From assembly GCA_022570795.1 (NCBI GenBank), contig JAKUDP010000010.1, positions 1,674,001 to 1,738,000 on the forward strand: DNA of 64,000 nt, in the 5' to 3' direction. This stretch comes from Sphaerulina vaccinii (taxonomy: Eukaryota; Ascomycota; Dothideomycetes; Mycosphaerellales; Mycosphaerellaceae). This document shows, piece by piece, positions 21,596-32,508 of the stretch. The number at the start of each line of letters is the position of its first letter. The first letter of the stretch is position 1. The notes beneath the pieces were generated by a model, which was not told the origin of the DNA, searched no databases, and saw only the letters and a program-made list of their open reading frames with translations. The position numbers and the translations under genes are program-made.

Positions 21596-22664
21596 GATGA
21601 TATATTGTGTTCACTTCGGTTGTGTTTCGTAGAGTATCGTCCAGAGTCGTGTCGTTCGTGAATGTCGTTACGATGTCGTTAATGTGTCGTCTAGCGAAGG
21701 TGTTTGGTTGGTAGTTTGCTGTCAGTAGTTTGTGGTCTAGACAGTATGCCTAGATGGCAGGATGCTTCCTTGACCTATACTGCTGCGGTGAGGTGAGCAA
21801 CAAAGCGGACGGGCACAAGGCGAGAACAAGAGCGAGAACAAGAGCAGCGAGAATAGTCAGAGTAATTGCTATGTCTTTGTCGTGTCTCAGCCAACAAAGC
21901 GCGCAACGTCGTCAGCCATCATTCGCCCGTTGCTACTCCTTGGTCGGTGTGTGCTGGTTGGCAAGATTGGGCGCGAATGCTGGCTTTGAATGGCTTCGCT
22001 TCTCCGGCGATTCAACGCTTACCTGCAAATGCCAATGACAGATAGGAACATTTCGAGATATGTAATTCTGAGGATGCCGAGTTTGCCGCAGCGCCGCAGC
22101 ATCATCATAGGATGTATATTGTTTGTGACACGAGAAGACACAACGCTATTGCATGTGCATTGAGCAGGGAGCTGAAGATCAGATCCACCTCGCAGCACAG
22201 CCACCGCGCCACAGACTGTGGCGAAGTGAACTAGATCTACAGGTCTTCGCGCACCGGAGTTAGATGCACTAGCTGGCTTCTCTCTGGAGTCAGGGCTTGC
22301 GGCCAATAACTATCGTGACACGAACAGGTTGGCATGGCTTGTAGTGTCCGCTGGAGACTAACCTCCAAATCCGATGCGCGAAGACGCCGTATGGCATATA
22401 CTAGAGTTCACGATAGCTCTCACAGGAGACTAGTAAAGGCATCGATAGTCTGGCCTGGACTGTGGAATGCCGCATCCTATCGCACACTACATCGTGCTCA
22501 TATGAGCTATTAGTGATAAGGGCAACGAGCGCGACAGCTCAACTCGATGGTGAACATTCTTGGACTTCGCGCAGAGGTAAATTGTGCGCATAATGAGGTA
22601 TCCTGATGGAGGCTCAAGCACTTCACATTTTCAGACCTACCTAAAGCTTTGGGTCTACAGTGCA
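21596..22664. other. intergenic region of about 1.07 kb
   Basis: Upstream region of the membrane protein gene and downstream region of the ZNF830-like gene. It contains repeated GTCGTT words around 21641-21695 and a short direct repeat GAGAACAAGAGC around 21822-21850. No convincing gene or RNA is visible on either strand. Confidence 0.5.
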
Positions 22665-23381
22665 TCAAGCCTTGGTGCCAAAGTTCCAACCAGCGAAGTC
22701 GTCGTCTTCATCCTCACCGTCTTCGTCGTCGTCCACTCCAGTGTTGGTGTCCGGTATCGTTGTTCGCTCTGCATCGGCATGTGTAGGAGATGATACGCGC
22801 TGATTTGTGCCTGCTTCGCTACCCTCTAGCTCTCCAGTGGTATTGACTTTACGCAAGGCTTCCCGCCTCTCGCGAAGTCGTTTTGCACGTTCTTCGAACT
22901 CGTCCATAGCTTCGAACTCGTCTTCAAGAGCTCTTGCAGCGTCTTCGCGTTCTGCCTCAAGCTCCACATCCCTCCTTCCTCGCTCTTCGCTCTGTTCTAC
23001 ACGAGCTTGGGCCGCGATATCTTCAGCGGACATTGGAGGCGCAGATACAGCGGGGGCCGCTGTGATGGTGGAATTCGTAGATGCGGCAGCATCCATCAAC
23101 GCGAGATCGCGATCCAGTGCAGCCAGTTCAGCCTCGTGTGCGGCACTGTTATCGAGCTCATTGTCATGCGCCTCTTTCGGAAGAGAAACACTCGGTTGAT
23201 CGACTGATTCCTCCTCCACGATACCCACCGCAGCAGGCGTGACTGGACCAGACTTGGGCTTCTTCCTCCCAGGACTTTGCGCCAATGTGGAAGTGGCTTT
23301 GCGTTTCTTGCCAGCGCTAGCAGCAGCCTCATTGCTCCTCGCTGCGTTCGTCTGTCTGAGCAGTGATCGAACGTCGGCCAT
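22665..23381 (-). CDS. ZNF830/CCDC16-like nuclear protein apparently lacking its zinc finger
   Basis: A single exon of 238 residues. The opening MADVRSLLRQ and the charged helical segment at about residues 124-178 (EDAARALEDEFEAMDEFEERAKRLRERREALRK) resemble the ends of fungal ZNF830/coiled-coil-domain-16 proteins, which are spliceosome-associated. In those proteins the first ~15 residues lead directly into a C2H2 zinc finger. Here a Lys/Ser-rich stretch with basic nuclear-localisation-like clusters (GKKRKAT, GRKKPKSG) follows and no Cys/His pair is present. I see no intron that could restore the finger. The C-terminus is acidic and ends in FAGWNFGTKA. The family assignment is moderate and rests on my memory of the termini. 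Confidence 0.6.
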   Translation of the reverse strand: MADVRSLLRQTNAARSNEAAASAGKKRKATSTLAQSPGRKKPKSGPVTPAAVGIVEEESVDQPSVSLPKEAHDNELDNSAAHEAELAALDRDLALMDAAASTNSTITAAPAVSAPPMSAEDIAAQARVEQSEERGRRDVELEAEREDAARALEDEFEAMDEFEERAKRLRERREALRKVNTTGELEGSEAGTNQRVSSPTHADAERTTIPDTNTGVDDDEDGEDEDDDFAGWNFGTKA

Positions 23382-24107
23382 TGTTTAATGTGTTGTTGAT
23401 TGTGTACTGCAGAACAGAAAGTGACAACAGCTCAAGGAAAGCGAGGCAGTTACAAGAGCGCGAAGGTTCTACATAAGGCAGGTGCAGCCGGGTCGAAGCT
23501 AACCGATACGATCGACTCCTCCTCTTCTTCACTGCCGTTTGCCCATCCTCCATCATCGCAACAACCACATCGCCACCATCACCATTTCATTGTCGCATCT
23601 GCTGTCGCGTGTTATGCGCAATACTTCCTGTACTGCAACAGCGACACATCTTCAGCGCCGTTGCGCAAATATCTCAAGTCGCGTGACCGACAATCGGTAG
23701 CCTCGGACGGACGACTGATTCGTCGCAACAACAGACACGCATACACAGACATCCACCCGCCACTGATACCTCCTCCACTGCAGTCGTCAAGTGATTCGAA
23801 GCAGCGGATCTTCTGTCACAGCGCGGCGCAACTCTTGTCTAGAGCATTGTGCTGGAGGGATCGCGCGCAGCGCATACACTGGACGTCTCAGGCAGTTTCT
23901 GCAAAGGTACGCAGAACGCTGAGTGACTCTACGCCATCACAAGGGTGTGGCAGTACTTGGGAGGGCGCTGAGCCTGCGGACTGGTTATCTACGTATTAGC
24001 TAGATATCGTGTCAAACTGAAGCGTGTCGAGTGACCACCAACACCACCACTACTCACCCCGTCACGTCACGAACGCGAACGCGTGCTGTCTTGCGATGCC
24101 GCGAAAC
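23382..24107. promoter_or_regulatory. divergent upstream region, ZNF830-like / BYE1
   Basis: About 725 bp between two divergent start codons. The region near 24057-24072 contains tandem GTCACG words (CRE-like half-sites). A 199-codon frame at 23400-23999 has no recognisable content and I treat it as chance. Confidence 0.4.
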
Positions 24108-26751
24108 ATGTCAGGTAAGCCAGAGTCCATATCCTCAATCAACGATGTAGATGGTCGTCGTCGTGATGTGCCACAGCAGACGTGGCACCATGACTGCAAC
24201 CACTATGAGAGCATGATTACCTTGGGAAGAGCTACATGCTAACTCGAGTACAGATAAACCACGACGATCGGATCGATCAGGCAAAGGCCAGCACAAGAAG
24301 AACGCGTCGCCATCTCCAGCACCTAGCGCAAAGCCTGTGGTCAAGAGCAGCAAGGCAAAGAGCAGCAAAAAGTCGAGCGATCCAGAGCCAGCACAGGTAG
24401 AGGACGACGACGATGAAGAAGAGGAGGAGCTCATACGCTGCATCTGCGGTAATACCGACCCCAAGGACAAGCGCGCCTTCATTGGCTGCGACGCGTGCAC
24501 TGTTTGGCAGCACAATGTATGCATGGGAGTTCATGACGACGAGGACGATGTGCCTGAGCATTACTTTTGCGAAGAGTGCCGACCGGAAGAACATCCGGAG
24601 ACAATTCAAGCCATCCGACGAGGAGAGAAGATATGGGAGACACGCAACAGAATATTTCAGAATGAGAAGAAGATGAGCAAGAGTCGGAAGAGCAGAACCA
24701 AGACCGGCGAGCCCTATAGACCAGGCTGGCTCAAGAAGGACGTCGCTCCGCCACCAGAAGAGCCTGAAGTTGAGAATGAGCCGGAACCCGCCACCACGAA
24801 CACCACCTCAGAAATCTCAAAACAGAGTTCGAACGGAGCTAGTGGCGAAGCAGCCGTTGGCAACAAACGCAAGAGAAGAAGCGAAGCAAAAGAAGAGATG
24901 GAAGACACTCAACCTGCTGCAGATGAGCAGACAACTCGCTCGAGCCGACAGGACAAGCGGCGCAAGTCGTCCACCGCACCGAGCAAAGCAGGCCCGGATA
25001 CCAACATCGCTGCAGTGGCGGACACGGATACGGCACTTGTCAGCATCGACAAGCTGCCTGAGGATCGACAGAAGCCGGCGCGTGCACTAGCGGGCATCAT
25101 AACATCTGCCGTTGAGGAGCGCAGCAAATCCGGACACAAGCTTCCAAAGGGTCAGAACGCGTCTGCTTTGGGCAATATGCATGCAGCGAGAATTGAGTAT
25201 GCTCTCCATATGAACTACGATGGCAATCAGCAGGGCTACAGTACGCAATTCAGAGCTCTGCATGCAAACTTGAAGAAGAATCACGTTCTCGTGGAGCGTC
25301 TCCTCAATGGGTCGCTGACAGCTCACGAGATCTCAACCATGAGTAGTAAGGACATGGCAAGCGAGGACCTGCAACGCGAGCGTGCTGAGATGAAGGAGAT
25401 GCTAGATCGTCAGGCAACCGTTGACCAGCCAGAGGGTCCCAAATACGCGCAAGATCACAAAGGCTACCACTTGATCGAATCTGAAACTGCGGGACGTCGC
25501 GATGGCACTTCTGGACAGGCTGCGGATGCTAATGGTCCTAAGAGTGCATCTCCGTCGCGAGCTACGCAGCAACTACCACCTGTCGATACTACGCGGCGTT
25601 CTGCACCTGGACGTCGCTCCTCAAGCCAGCAATTTGACATGAACAACATCTGGGCCAAGACTGCCGGCTCCCCAACCCTGCCCACCGCCCAAGACGCAGC
25701 TGTTCGACCTGCGCAAGCTCCAAGTCGACGCCGCAGCTCTGTGCATCGCGCTCAAGCGCCGGCAAACGGCGCAAAGGACGATCCAGACATTGATCGCATG
25801 CTAGAGGACAACGATGACACCTATCCACAAGCGGAAGGCAGCGGCGATTCTGTAGTATGGCGAGGCAAGCTGGTCCAAAGTAGCGAGGAAAGTGCGCCAG
25901 TGGTGAATGCGCGCTTTGTGGCAGGACGTGATCTGCAGCCAACCACTCCATGGCAGAATCTTCTGCCACAAGCGCTCAACATAGACGGCAGACTGGCAGT
26001 AGCAAAAGCTGAGGACTACTTGTGTGGCTTGCGATGGAGCACCAGCAGTGACGTGTCGGTCTTGCAGCTTTCGCCAGCCGACAATGCTGAGGCCTTCAAC
26101 GCTGTGTTCGATTACTTCCATAGCAGAAAGCGCTACGCCGTGGTTGCCAAGGAGAAGCCTGCAATGGTTAAAGACTTGTACATCATCCCGGTCGAGGTCG
26201 GCGAGGCGCTCCCAGGGCACGTCGAGATGCTTGAGTATTGCGCTCTGCAGAAACCTGTCCGCGAGCGAGTCTTGCTTGCTACTCTCATCATCGCGCGCGC
26301 TCCGGACAGTCCGATCAAAGATGCTGCTCCGCAGCAATCGCCTGCAAATGGACATCTCCCACAGCATGTGCGCCAGAGCATGAGTGGCCCGGCAGGGTCA
26401 CCATTGAATCCTCAAAATGCGACGTTCTCGCCCACCAGCAGCGTCCAACCTCAACAGGCAGGCTATGGCGCTCCAGCTGCGTTTCCTCCCAACCCATATG
26501 GACCTCAAGTGCAGGCTCAACAACCTCCTGTGGTCCCCGTCGCGCAGCAGCAGCAGCCTCACCCTAACCCGCAAGTAAATCAAATCTTGGGCGACCTTCA
26601 ATACGCAAGTTCTGCTCAGATGATCCTGAGCGCGGCACCTAACATCAGTTCGGAGCAACTTCAGAATCTGCGGGCGATACTGTTGCAATATCCGCACACT
26701 CAGACCGATTTCGAGGCCTTGACTCAGAGACTGTATGCCAATGGCCAGTAG
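24108..26751 (+). CDS. bye1: Bye1-like transcription factor (PHD, TFIIS-central, SPOC)
   Basis: Exon 1 is only ATGTCAG (24108-24114). A 139-bp intron (24115-24253) joins it to exon 2, giving MSDKPRRSDRSGKGQHKKN, the usual N-terminus of fungal Bye1. The product is about 834 residues. Domains in order: a PHD finger at about 62-112 (Cys4-His-Cys3, CICGN to FCEECRPE), a TFIIS central domain at about 277-389, and a SPOC domain at about 535-685. Gln/Pro-rich linkers and a C-terminal helical tail lie outside these. Bye1 binds H3K4me3-marked nucleosomes and RNA polymerase II early in elongation. An alternative in-frame ATG at 24096 would add four residues. The gene's only intron is longer than others in the window and holds a perfect 7-bp hairpin. 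Confidence 0.88.
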
Positions 26752-27162
26752 CCTTGGTAGGAGATCTCTGACTCATCATTGTCAAGTGGTGGGTCAAAGT
26801 ACGAAGAGATGGCGGAATGCCGCATTGAATGGAGGGATCTGGATACGCTGCACGGCAAAGCAATGACGATGGGGTTTACTGTACATAGTGCATGAACAAG
26901 CAGACGTGCATGTGGCATTGTCAAGTTTTCATTCGTATCAACGCAGGAAATGTCAAAGCGGTAGTTTAAGTAGTATGAATGTGATTCATTGCATTATGTG
27001 GTTCCCATCATATGTTAAAGTGGTATGTGAATCATAATAGCGGGAGTAATGGTAATGCTATATGTTTGACCCACGCCAAATTTTGTCCCGCATTTCGAAC
27101 AGTCACCACCTTCGAGAAATAAAAGTTCAAAGCTTGCCATTGCACTCTACAACAACATCAAC
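26752..27162. other. intergenic region, BYE1 3' / KRS1 promoter
   Basis: About 410 bp. It shows an AT-rich patch at 26940-27070 and a CAACAACATCAAC leader just before the KRS1 start. No other element is seen. Confidence 0.4.
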
Positions 27163-29117
27163 ATGGCGGCACAACAGGCTGCAGATACTGTCAAGGACGC
27201 CGTTAACAAGGTCGCCGAGCAGGTGTCCGCGCTGACGACAGATGCCACCACCACCAGTGAGCAGGCTGGAGGAACACAGCCCAATCTCGTCAAGGACGAT
27301 GTGACTGGCGAGATGGTCTCCAAGTCGGAGTTCAAGAAGAGAGTCAAGGCTCGTGAGAAGGAAGCAAAGAAGGCCGCCGCTCCACCGAAGGCCGCGCCAC
27401 CGGCAGGAAAGAAGAAGGCGACCACGGAGCAGGACGACGAAGCACAACTCAACCCCAACCAGTACTTCGAGATTCGCTCGCGTGCCGTCAAGCGCATGCT
27501 GGAGACGAACAGTCCCAACCCGTACCCGCACAAGTTCCATGTCACATACGACTTGCGCGATTTCGAGAAGGACTTCGGCCATCTGAAGAAGGGTGATGTG
27601 GTTAAGGACAAGACAATCAGCGTGGGCGTACGCATATACAATATCCGCACATCAGGTGAGAACCTGCGCTTCTACGAAGTGGCAGTCAACGGAGCCGAGA
27701 TCCAAATCATGGCCCAGAACCTCGAGAGCACCAGCGCCACGCCGTTCGCTGCTCAGCACGACATCCTGCGCCGTGGCGATATCATTGGAGTCAAGGGGTA
27801 CCCAGGCCGCACGAGTCCAAAGCGTGAGGACAACCCAGGAGAGCTATCGATATTTGCACAGGAAGTCACTCTTCTCGCGCCTTGTCTCCACCAAATTCCA
27901 TCAGAGCACTACGGCTTCAAGGATCAGGAATCGCGATATCGCAACCGCCACCTGGACATGATCATGAACAAGAGCACTGTCAACACATTCATCGCTCGAT
28001 CAAAGATCGTTCGCTATGTCAGAAACTACTTTGATAACAATGGTTTCTTCGAGCTCGAGACACCCATCCTGCTCAAGTCAGCAGGTGGTGCCACGGCTAA
28101 GCCTTTCAATACCCACCACAACGACCTGAACATGACTCTTGCTTTGCGCATCGCCACTGAATTGCCTCTCAAGGAACTGGTGATAGGTGGCATCCACAAG
28201 GTGTACGAGCTTGGTCGGCAGTTCAGAAATGAGGGCATCGATCTCACGCACAACCCCGAATTCACCACATGTGAGTACTACGAGGCTTTTGCTGATGTAT
28301 ACGACGTTATGGAACGCACAGAAGAGTTAGTCGAGGGCATGGTCAAGTATGTCACTGGTGGTCTTCAGACCAAGTTCAACACTGTTGACGGCGAAGAATA
28401 CGAAGTCAACTGGGCCAAGCCTTGGAAGAGGATAGAGATGATCCCCGCGCTAGAAGAGGCTTGTGGCGAGAAGTTCCCTCCTGGCGACCAGCTACACACA
28501 GCTGAGACCAACGAGTTCTTGAAGCGTATGCTCAAGAAGACCGGTATCGAATGCTCCCCTCCACTGACCAACTCGCGCATCATCGACAAGCTTGTCGGCG
28601 AGTTTATCGAGGAGAAGTGCATCAACCCTACCTTCATCACTGGTCACCCTCAAGTCATGAGTCCACTTGCAAAGTATCATCGTTCGCAGCCAGGTATCTG
28701 TGAGCGTTTCGAGGCCTTCGTATGCAAGAAGGAGATTGTCAACGCATACACCGAGTTAAACAACCCATTCGACCAGCGTCTGCGCTTCGAAGAGCAGGCA
28801 AACCAGAAGGCGCAGGGCGACGATGAGGCACAGCCACTTGATGAGGGTTTCTTGAACGCACTCGAATACGGTCTTCCGCCTACGGGAGGTTGGGGAATGG
28901 GTATCGACCGCATGGTCATGTTCCTCACAAATCACTACTCCATTAAGGAGGTCTTAACATTCCCATTCATGGTGAGCTTCAACGAAAAAGTGTCCATTGT
29001 TCATGCTTGCAATGCTAACTTCCGCTGTAGAAGGACGAAATCCAGGCACCGAAGCCAAAGGCAGCTGAGGTTGCAGAAGTGGAGCCACTTCCAGTGGAAG
29101 GTGTCACCCACAAGTAA
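27163..29117 (+). CDS. krs1: lysyl-tRNA synthetase, class II
   Basis: Two exons (27163-28971 and 29031-29117), about 631 residues. A Lys/Ala-rich eukaryotic N-terminal extension precedes the OB-fold anticodon-binding domain (VGVRIYNIRTSGENLRFYEV, about residues 145-270). The class II catalytic core follows: motif 1 around NGFFELETPIL, motif 2 GRQFRNEGID with EFTTCEYYEA, and motif 3 GLPPTGGWGMGIDRMVMF. It charges tRNA-Lys; in many fungi one gene can serve cytosol and mitochondria, but no clear presequence is seen here. The last intron (28972-29030, 59 bp) joins FPFM to KDEIQAPKPKAAE; without it a frameshifted tail would result. A diverged copy of the last exon lies downstream. Confidence 0.93.
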
Positions 29118-29380
29118 AGTGCGCCGTGGTACCAAGAGCAGCCCGGGATAGTGAGATGCTGACTGACTGAATGGGAAATGATGCGCGTCGAAAGTGGATG
29201 TCCAGATCCGAGCATACTGTGCGATGCAGCGAGGACGAGGTCCAGGCATTGGGGCCGCTGAAGCGTGGTCTCCCAACCACTCCGCCAAAGGCAGAGACCG
29301 CCAGTAAAGCAGCATCGGAGCATGGGATGACTGACTGAATGGAAAAGGATGTGGGTGGAAAGTAGCTTATGTCTTCCACG
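29031..29380 (+). repeat. diverged tandem duplication of the KRS1 terminal exon and 3' UTR
   Basis: The start of the last exon (AGGACGAAATCCAGGCA at 29032) recurs as AGGACGAGGTCCAGGCA at 29233. The downstream word GACTGACTGAATGG at 29161 recurs at 29329, and in both copies it is followed by similar GAAA-rich sequence and GAAAGT. The two anchor pairs have different offsets (201 and 168 bp), so the copies have acquired indels. Confidence 0.6.
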
Positions 29381-29864
29381 CCGAGCAATGGTTCATTGAA
29401 GGCCATAGTATCATGCAGAACGGGATTCGAAATTGATTGCACATTAACACAAATTTGTCCATATTTTCTCCACTTATCTCTGCTATCTATGCGCCCTTAC
29501 CGATGACTATACCACTGACTACATCTCAGAGCAATTCAGAGCGATTCGCTGACCGACCAAGAGAAGAGTATGGTAGTAGCGCACGGGCATAAGAACAACT
29601 AAGCCTCCTGCTCGAGAGACGAAAGAAGAAGGGAAGTTTAAAATTATTAAGGGTTACCATAAAAGATCGTTGCCGCTCTCTCTGCAATCGTGCGCTGTCT
29701 ATGCTACTACAAGCAGCGCTAGGGCGCTATCTTATTCGGACACCAGGAACAGAGAGGTTGTATCTAAAGGCTCGCTTCGTGTCGAATGCAGCTCGCAATT
29801 ATTGCTCTTCATGCAGCCCACCGCGAAGACAGCGTGCACCGACAACGACCACTTTCTTCGAGCC
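29118..29864. other. convergent intergenic region KRS1 / SLS1
   Basis: About 750 bp between convergent genes. The first ~260 bp contain the diverged exon duplicate. The rest is unremarkable apart from a short AT-rich stretch at 29635-29665. Confidence 0.5.
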
Positions 29865-32321
29865 TTACTGTCGCAGAGTACCACTGGCGGCTTTGGTCAA
29901 CAGACCTGCAACAGCCACCGCAGCAGTCGCGACTTGGTGAGTCGAATCGTCAGCATCATTAAGGCCGACCTTGCTAACCTCATCCACAGCAGCCAAGTTC
30001 CTTCCTTTCCCATGATCCTTTGGCCCAGTACCTTTTACTGTGAGAATAGTGCTCGATCCATGGATGGCTCCGCCATCTATTTCCTTGTACTCTACACGCA
30101 GAGCAGTACCCAGGCTATCCATCGCTAAATGCACAGCGGAATCGGACTCTGGACTGGCATCTTTTCTTGCAACGAATGTCTTCTTGTGAGTCTGCTCAAA
30201 TCGCTCCACGATGTATGTGACTGGTACATCTTGCGCCGAACTTTGTTGCTGACTCGAGCCGCTGACAAGCCATGCGGGTATCTTGATGACAAGTTCTGGT
30301 GGTCCAATAATCGTGTTCGTTGTGGCTTGCGCTGAACGTCTCACTGATTCCGCGAATGCGGAGATATCTGGGTCCTGCCTGGCAAAGTCGATATCGGCAA
30401 CTATGGTTCTGTTCCGCTTGAAGGATATGTCTACTGTTTCTGTCGGAAGAGGCACGTTAACGGTATGTGCTTCGAGCATGAGTCGCATGCCGGTCAAGCT
30501 GAGCTCACGTTCCTTGGTTGCGGCAGATTCGAAGCGCAGTGCGATGCGTGGTGGGTCTTGACCGCCGTCTCGATCGTCGAGCAATGGCACTAGGTGAGCA
30601 ACAAGTTGAGGTGCTTGTCGATTCACAAATGTTGTGACACCTAGGGCATCCTTGGCCAGGATAGCTTTCGGTGGTCGGGCTGTGGTGAAGTAGGAGAGAG
30701 TGGTCTCCACTGCAGGTACATGGCGCTGAACCACGCTCTGCCTCGGGAAGACACCTGTCCCAGCATGCATGGACTGTTGTGCTTCGGTAGTCGAAGTCAA
30801 AGGGCCAGAGTCGACTTGAAGCAGTTTGATGAGGTCTGCATGCCAACTGCCATGCAGTAGCGCACCTTTTCTCCAGTATCCGTGGCCCAGCGGTGCATGA
30901 GGCGGAACAGGTTGGTGACTCCACTCGATGTTACACAAGTAAGTCGAGATATCAAGAGTGGCCTGCTTCGCTTGCTCCAAAGTCATAAGTGACTCGGGCG
31001 AACGACTGACCGGACGGACAAGATCACGATCCTGCCAACGGGCGTGGACTCCAGACGCCAATGTACCTACTCGCACAAGGTCTGGAGAGGTGCTAGGTCC
31101 AGATTTCGGAGACTTCAAAGGTGCTAGGGTGACTGCCGTACCGGACGCTGACGATAAGTCCAGCAATGAGAGTATGAGACGGCGAGCATGATTGACCCCA
31201 TCAGACGTTCTGTTATAAATGGTGATGGCGCTGCGGCTCCGGCTCAAGATCACAGACTGCGTGAGCCTCGAAACACGAGAGAGCTCCTCGTCTGTACAAG
31301 AGTCTTTGCTTGAAGTCAAAATTTCCTTCGACTGCGACTCTGGTACAAAGCTGGCAAGGTCTAGTTGTAGCTGTTGCACGCCCAGAAGAGCAACTTCTAG
31401 CTGATACGCAACCTGTTCCGCATCATGTCGTCGACCTGTGATCCTGACAGCACAGTCTCGTCGATGATGTTCCACGACAGTTGCATCTAACAGAACACGC
31501 GGTGCTATGAGGCTCTCGTAGTAGGGTCGTCCACCCGAAGAAAGGTCGAAGAGCATGGACAGTTGCCAGGGCTGTAGCATAAGTTCCAGTTCGCCGACTT
31601 CCTTCTCCTCAGTATCAACGGTAACATCCCAGGCCAGGCGAATGATGCGATCAACAGTTCGCTGCTTTCGCCCCAGTGCAGTGGGTCTCACCACATTTCT
31701 CCGGCGCACATCCAAAGGTGTTCGCTGCGATTGCCATGGCGAAACTTTTAGTGCCTTCTCCAGATGGTTCGACCCGACAGCTGTACGCTGTGCAGGAGGA
31801 CTCAAGAAAGAACGGAGGTAGCCCGAGAGCTGTGCAAGCTTGTAGCCTTTCACGAGACGTTGCCGGAGTTGATCGAATCCAGCCTGATCCAACAGCGTAT
31901 TTGTTGGCTGCAATTCATCAATCGACTTGTTCACTTCAGCCTCTTCGGGAGCTGGTTGGTGACCGGCGATGTCATCCTCGATATCCTGCGCGCTCAATAT
32001 CCGGCGAGGCTCCAGACTCTGGCCATTAGATTCAGATGCTTCGGGAGAGACAGGTCGCTTGGGCTCGTGGATGTCTTGCAGCACAATCACACTAGCTGGC
32101 TTCGCGAGCGAGTCGAGCTTCAAGTCAGCGGAAGTGATACGCTGGCGTCTGCGACCAGTTCCCGCGACGCGGCCATAGTGCTTCCATGTATATCCCTGAT
32201 CGGCGACACTGCTGTGTGAGCGACCTGAGCATATCAGGGCAGTGGTAGCGGCAGTGGCTGATGGGTGTGTTGTGATTGACAAGTAGCGAAGGCGGCAGCG
32301 CACACATGTGGCCAGCACCAT
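29865..32321 (-). CDS. sls1: Sls1-like mitochondrial inner-membrane expression factor
   Basis: A single exon. From the preferred start (MVLATCVRCRLRYLSITTH) the product has about 818 residues and a basic, non-acidic N-terminus suited to mitochondrial import. An in-frame ATG at 32387 would add 22 polar residues. The segment DLKLDSLAKPASVIVLQD, followed by a long low-similarity body, fits the fungal Sls1 family. In yeast Sls1 is an inner-membrane protein that couples mitochondrial transcription to translation of cytochrome oxidase and other mtDNA-encoded subunits. The C-terminus has a hydrophobic Ala/Val-rich segment (VATAAVAVAGLLTKAA). Divergent from a mitochondrial carrier gene with 187 bp between starts. 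Family call is moderate because Sls1 diverges quickly. Confidence 0.65.
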   Translation of the reverse strand: MVLATCVRCRLRYLSITTHPSATAATTALICSGRSHSSVADQGYTWKHYGRVAGTGRRRQRITSADLKLDSLAKPASVIVLQDIHEPKRPVSPEASESNGQSLEPRRILSAQDIEDDIAGHQPAPEEAEVNKSIDELQPTNTLLDQAGFDQLRQRLVKGYKLAQLSGYLRSFLSPPAQRTAVGSNHLEKALKVSPWQSQRTPLDVRRRNVVRPTALGRKQRTVDRIIRLAWDVTVDTEEKEVGELELMLQPWQLSMLFDLSSGGRPYYESLIAPRVLLDATVVEHHRRDCAVRITGRRHDAEQVAYQLEVALLGVQQLQLDLASFVPESQSKEILTSSKDSCTDEELSRVSRLTQSVILSRSRSAITIYNRTSDGVNHARRLILSLLDLSSASGTAVTLAPLKSPKSGPSTSPDLVRVGTLASGVHARWQDRDLVRPVSRSPESLMTLEQAKQATLDISTYLCNIEWSHQPVPPHAPLGHGYWRKGALLHGSWHADLIKLLQVDSGPLTSTTEAQQSMHAGTGVFPRQSVVQRHVPAVETTLSYFTTARPPKAILAKDALGVTTFVNRQAPQLVAHLVPLLDDRDGGQDPPRIALRFESAATKERELSLTGMRLMLEAHTVNVPLPTETVDISFKRNRTIVADIDFARQDPDISAFAESVRRSAQATTNTIIGPPELVIKIPAWLVSGSSQQQSSAQDVPVTYIVERFEQTHKKTFVARKDASPESDSAVHLAMDSLGTALRVEYKEIDGGAIHGSSTILTVKGTGPKDHGKGRNLAAVDEVSKVGLNDADDSTHQVATAAVAVAGLLTKAASGTLRQ

Positions 32322-32508
32322 GAATGTAAGATGGAGTGCTGCCTCTCTTCGCCTTCTGTCTTGATGCTCATTGTGACAGATGTTCATGCGTTGTTGGATG
32401 TGAATCTCAAAAGAGACTCCCGCGGAGAGTCACAGCGGACATGTCTCGGCGATTGATGATGGGCCATCATTGATGTTCCATTCCACTTCATTTCACTTTG
32501 TCAACCTC
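32322..32508. promoter_or_regulatory. short divergent promoter, SLS1 / mitochondrial carrier
   Basis: Only 187 bp separate two start codons of genes for mitochondrial proteins. A nearly perfect dyad, ATGATGG-G-CCATCAT, lies at 32456-32470 and could be a regulatory site for either gene. Confidence 0.4.

Noticed and set aside
23400..23999. 199-codon plus-strand frame upstream of BYE1
   Set aside because: Low-complexity His/Ser-rich content, no family resemblance, and it lies in the divergent promoter region between two real genes.
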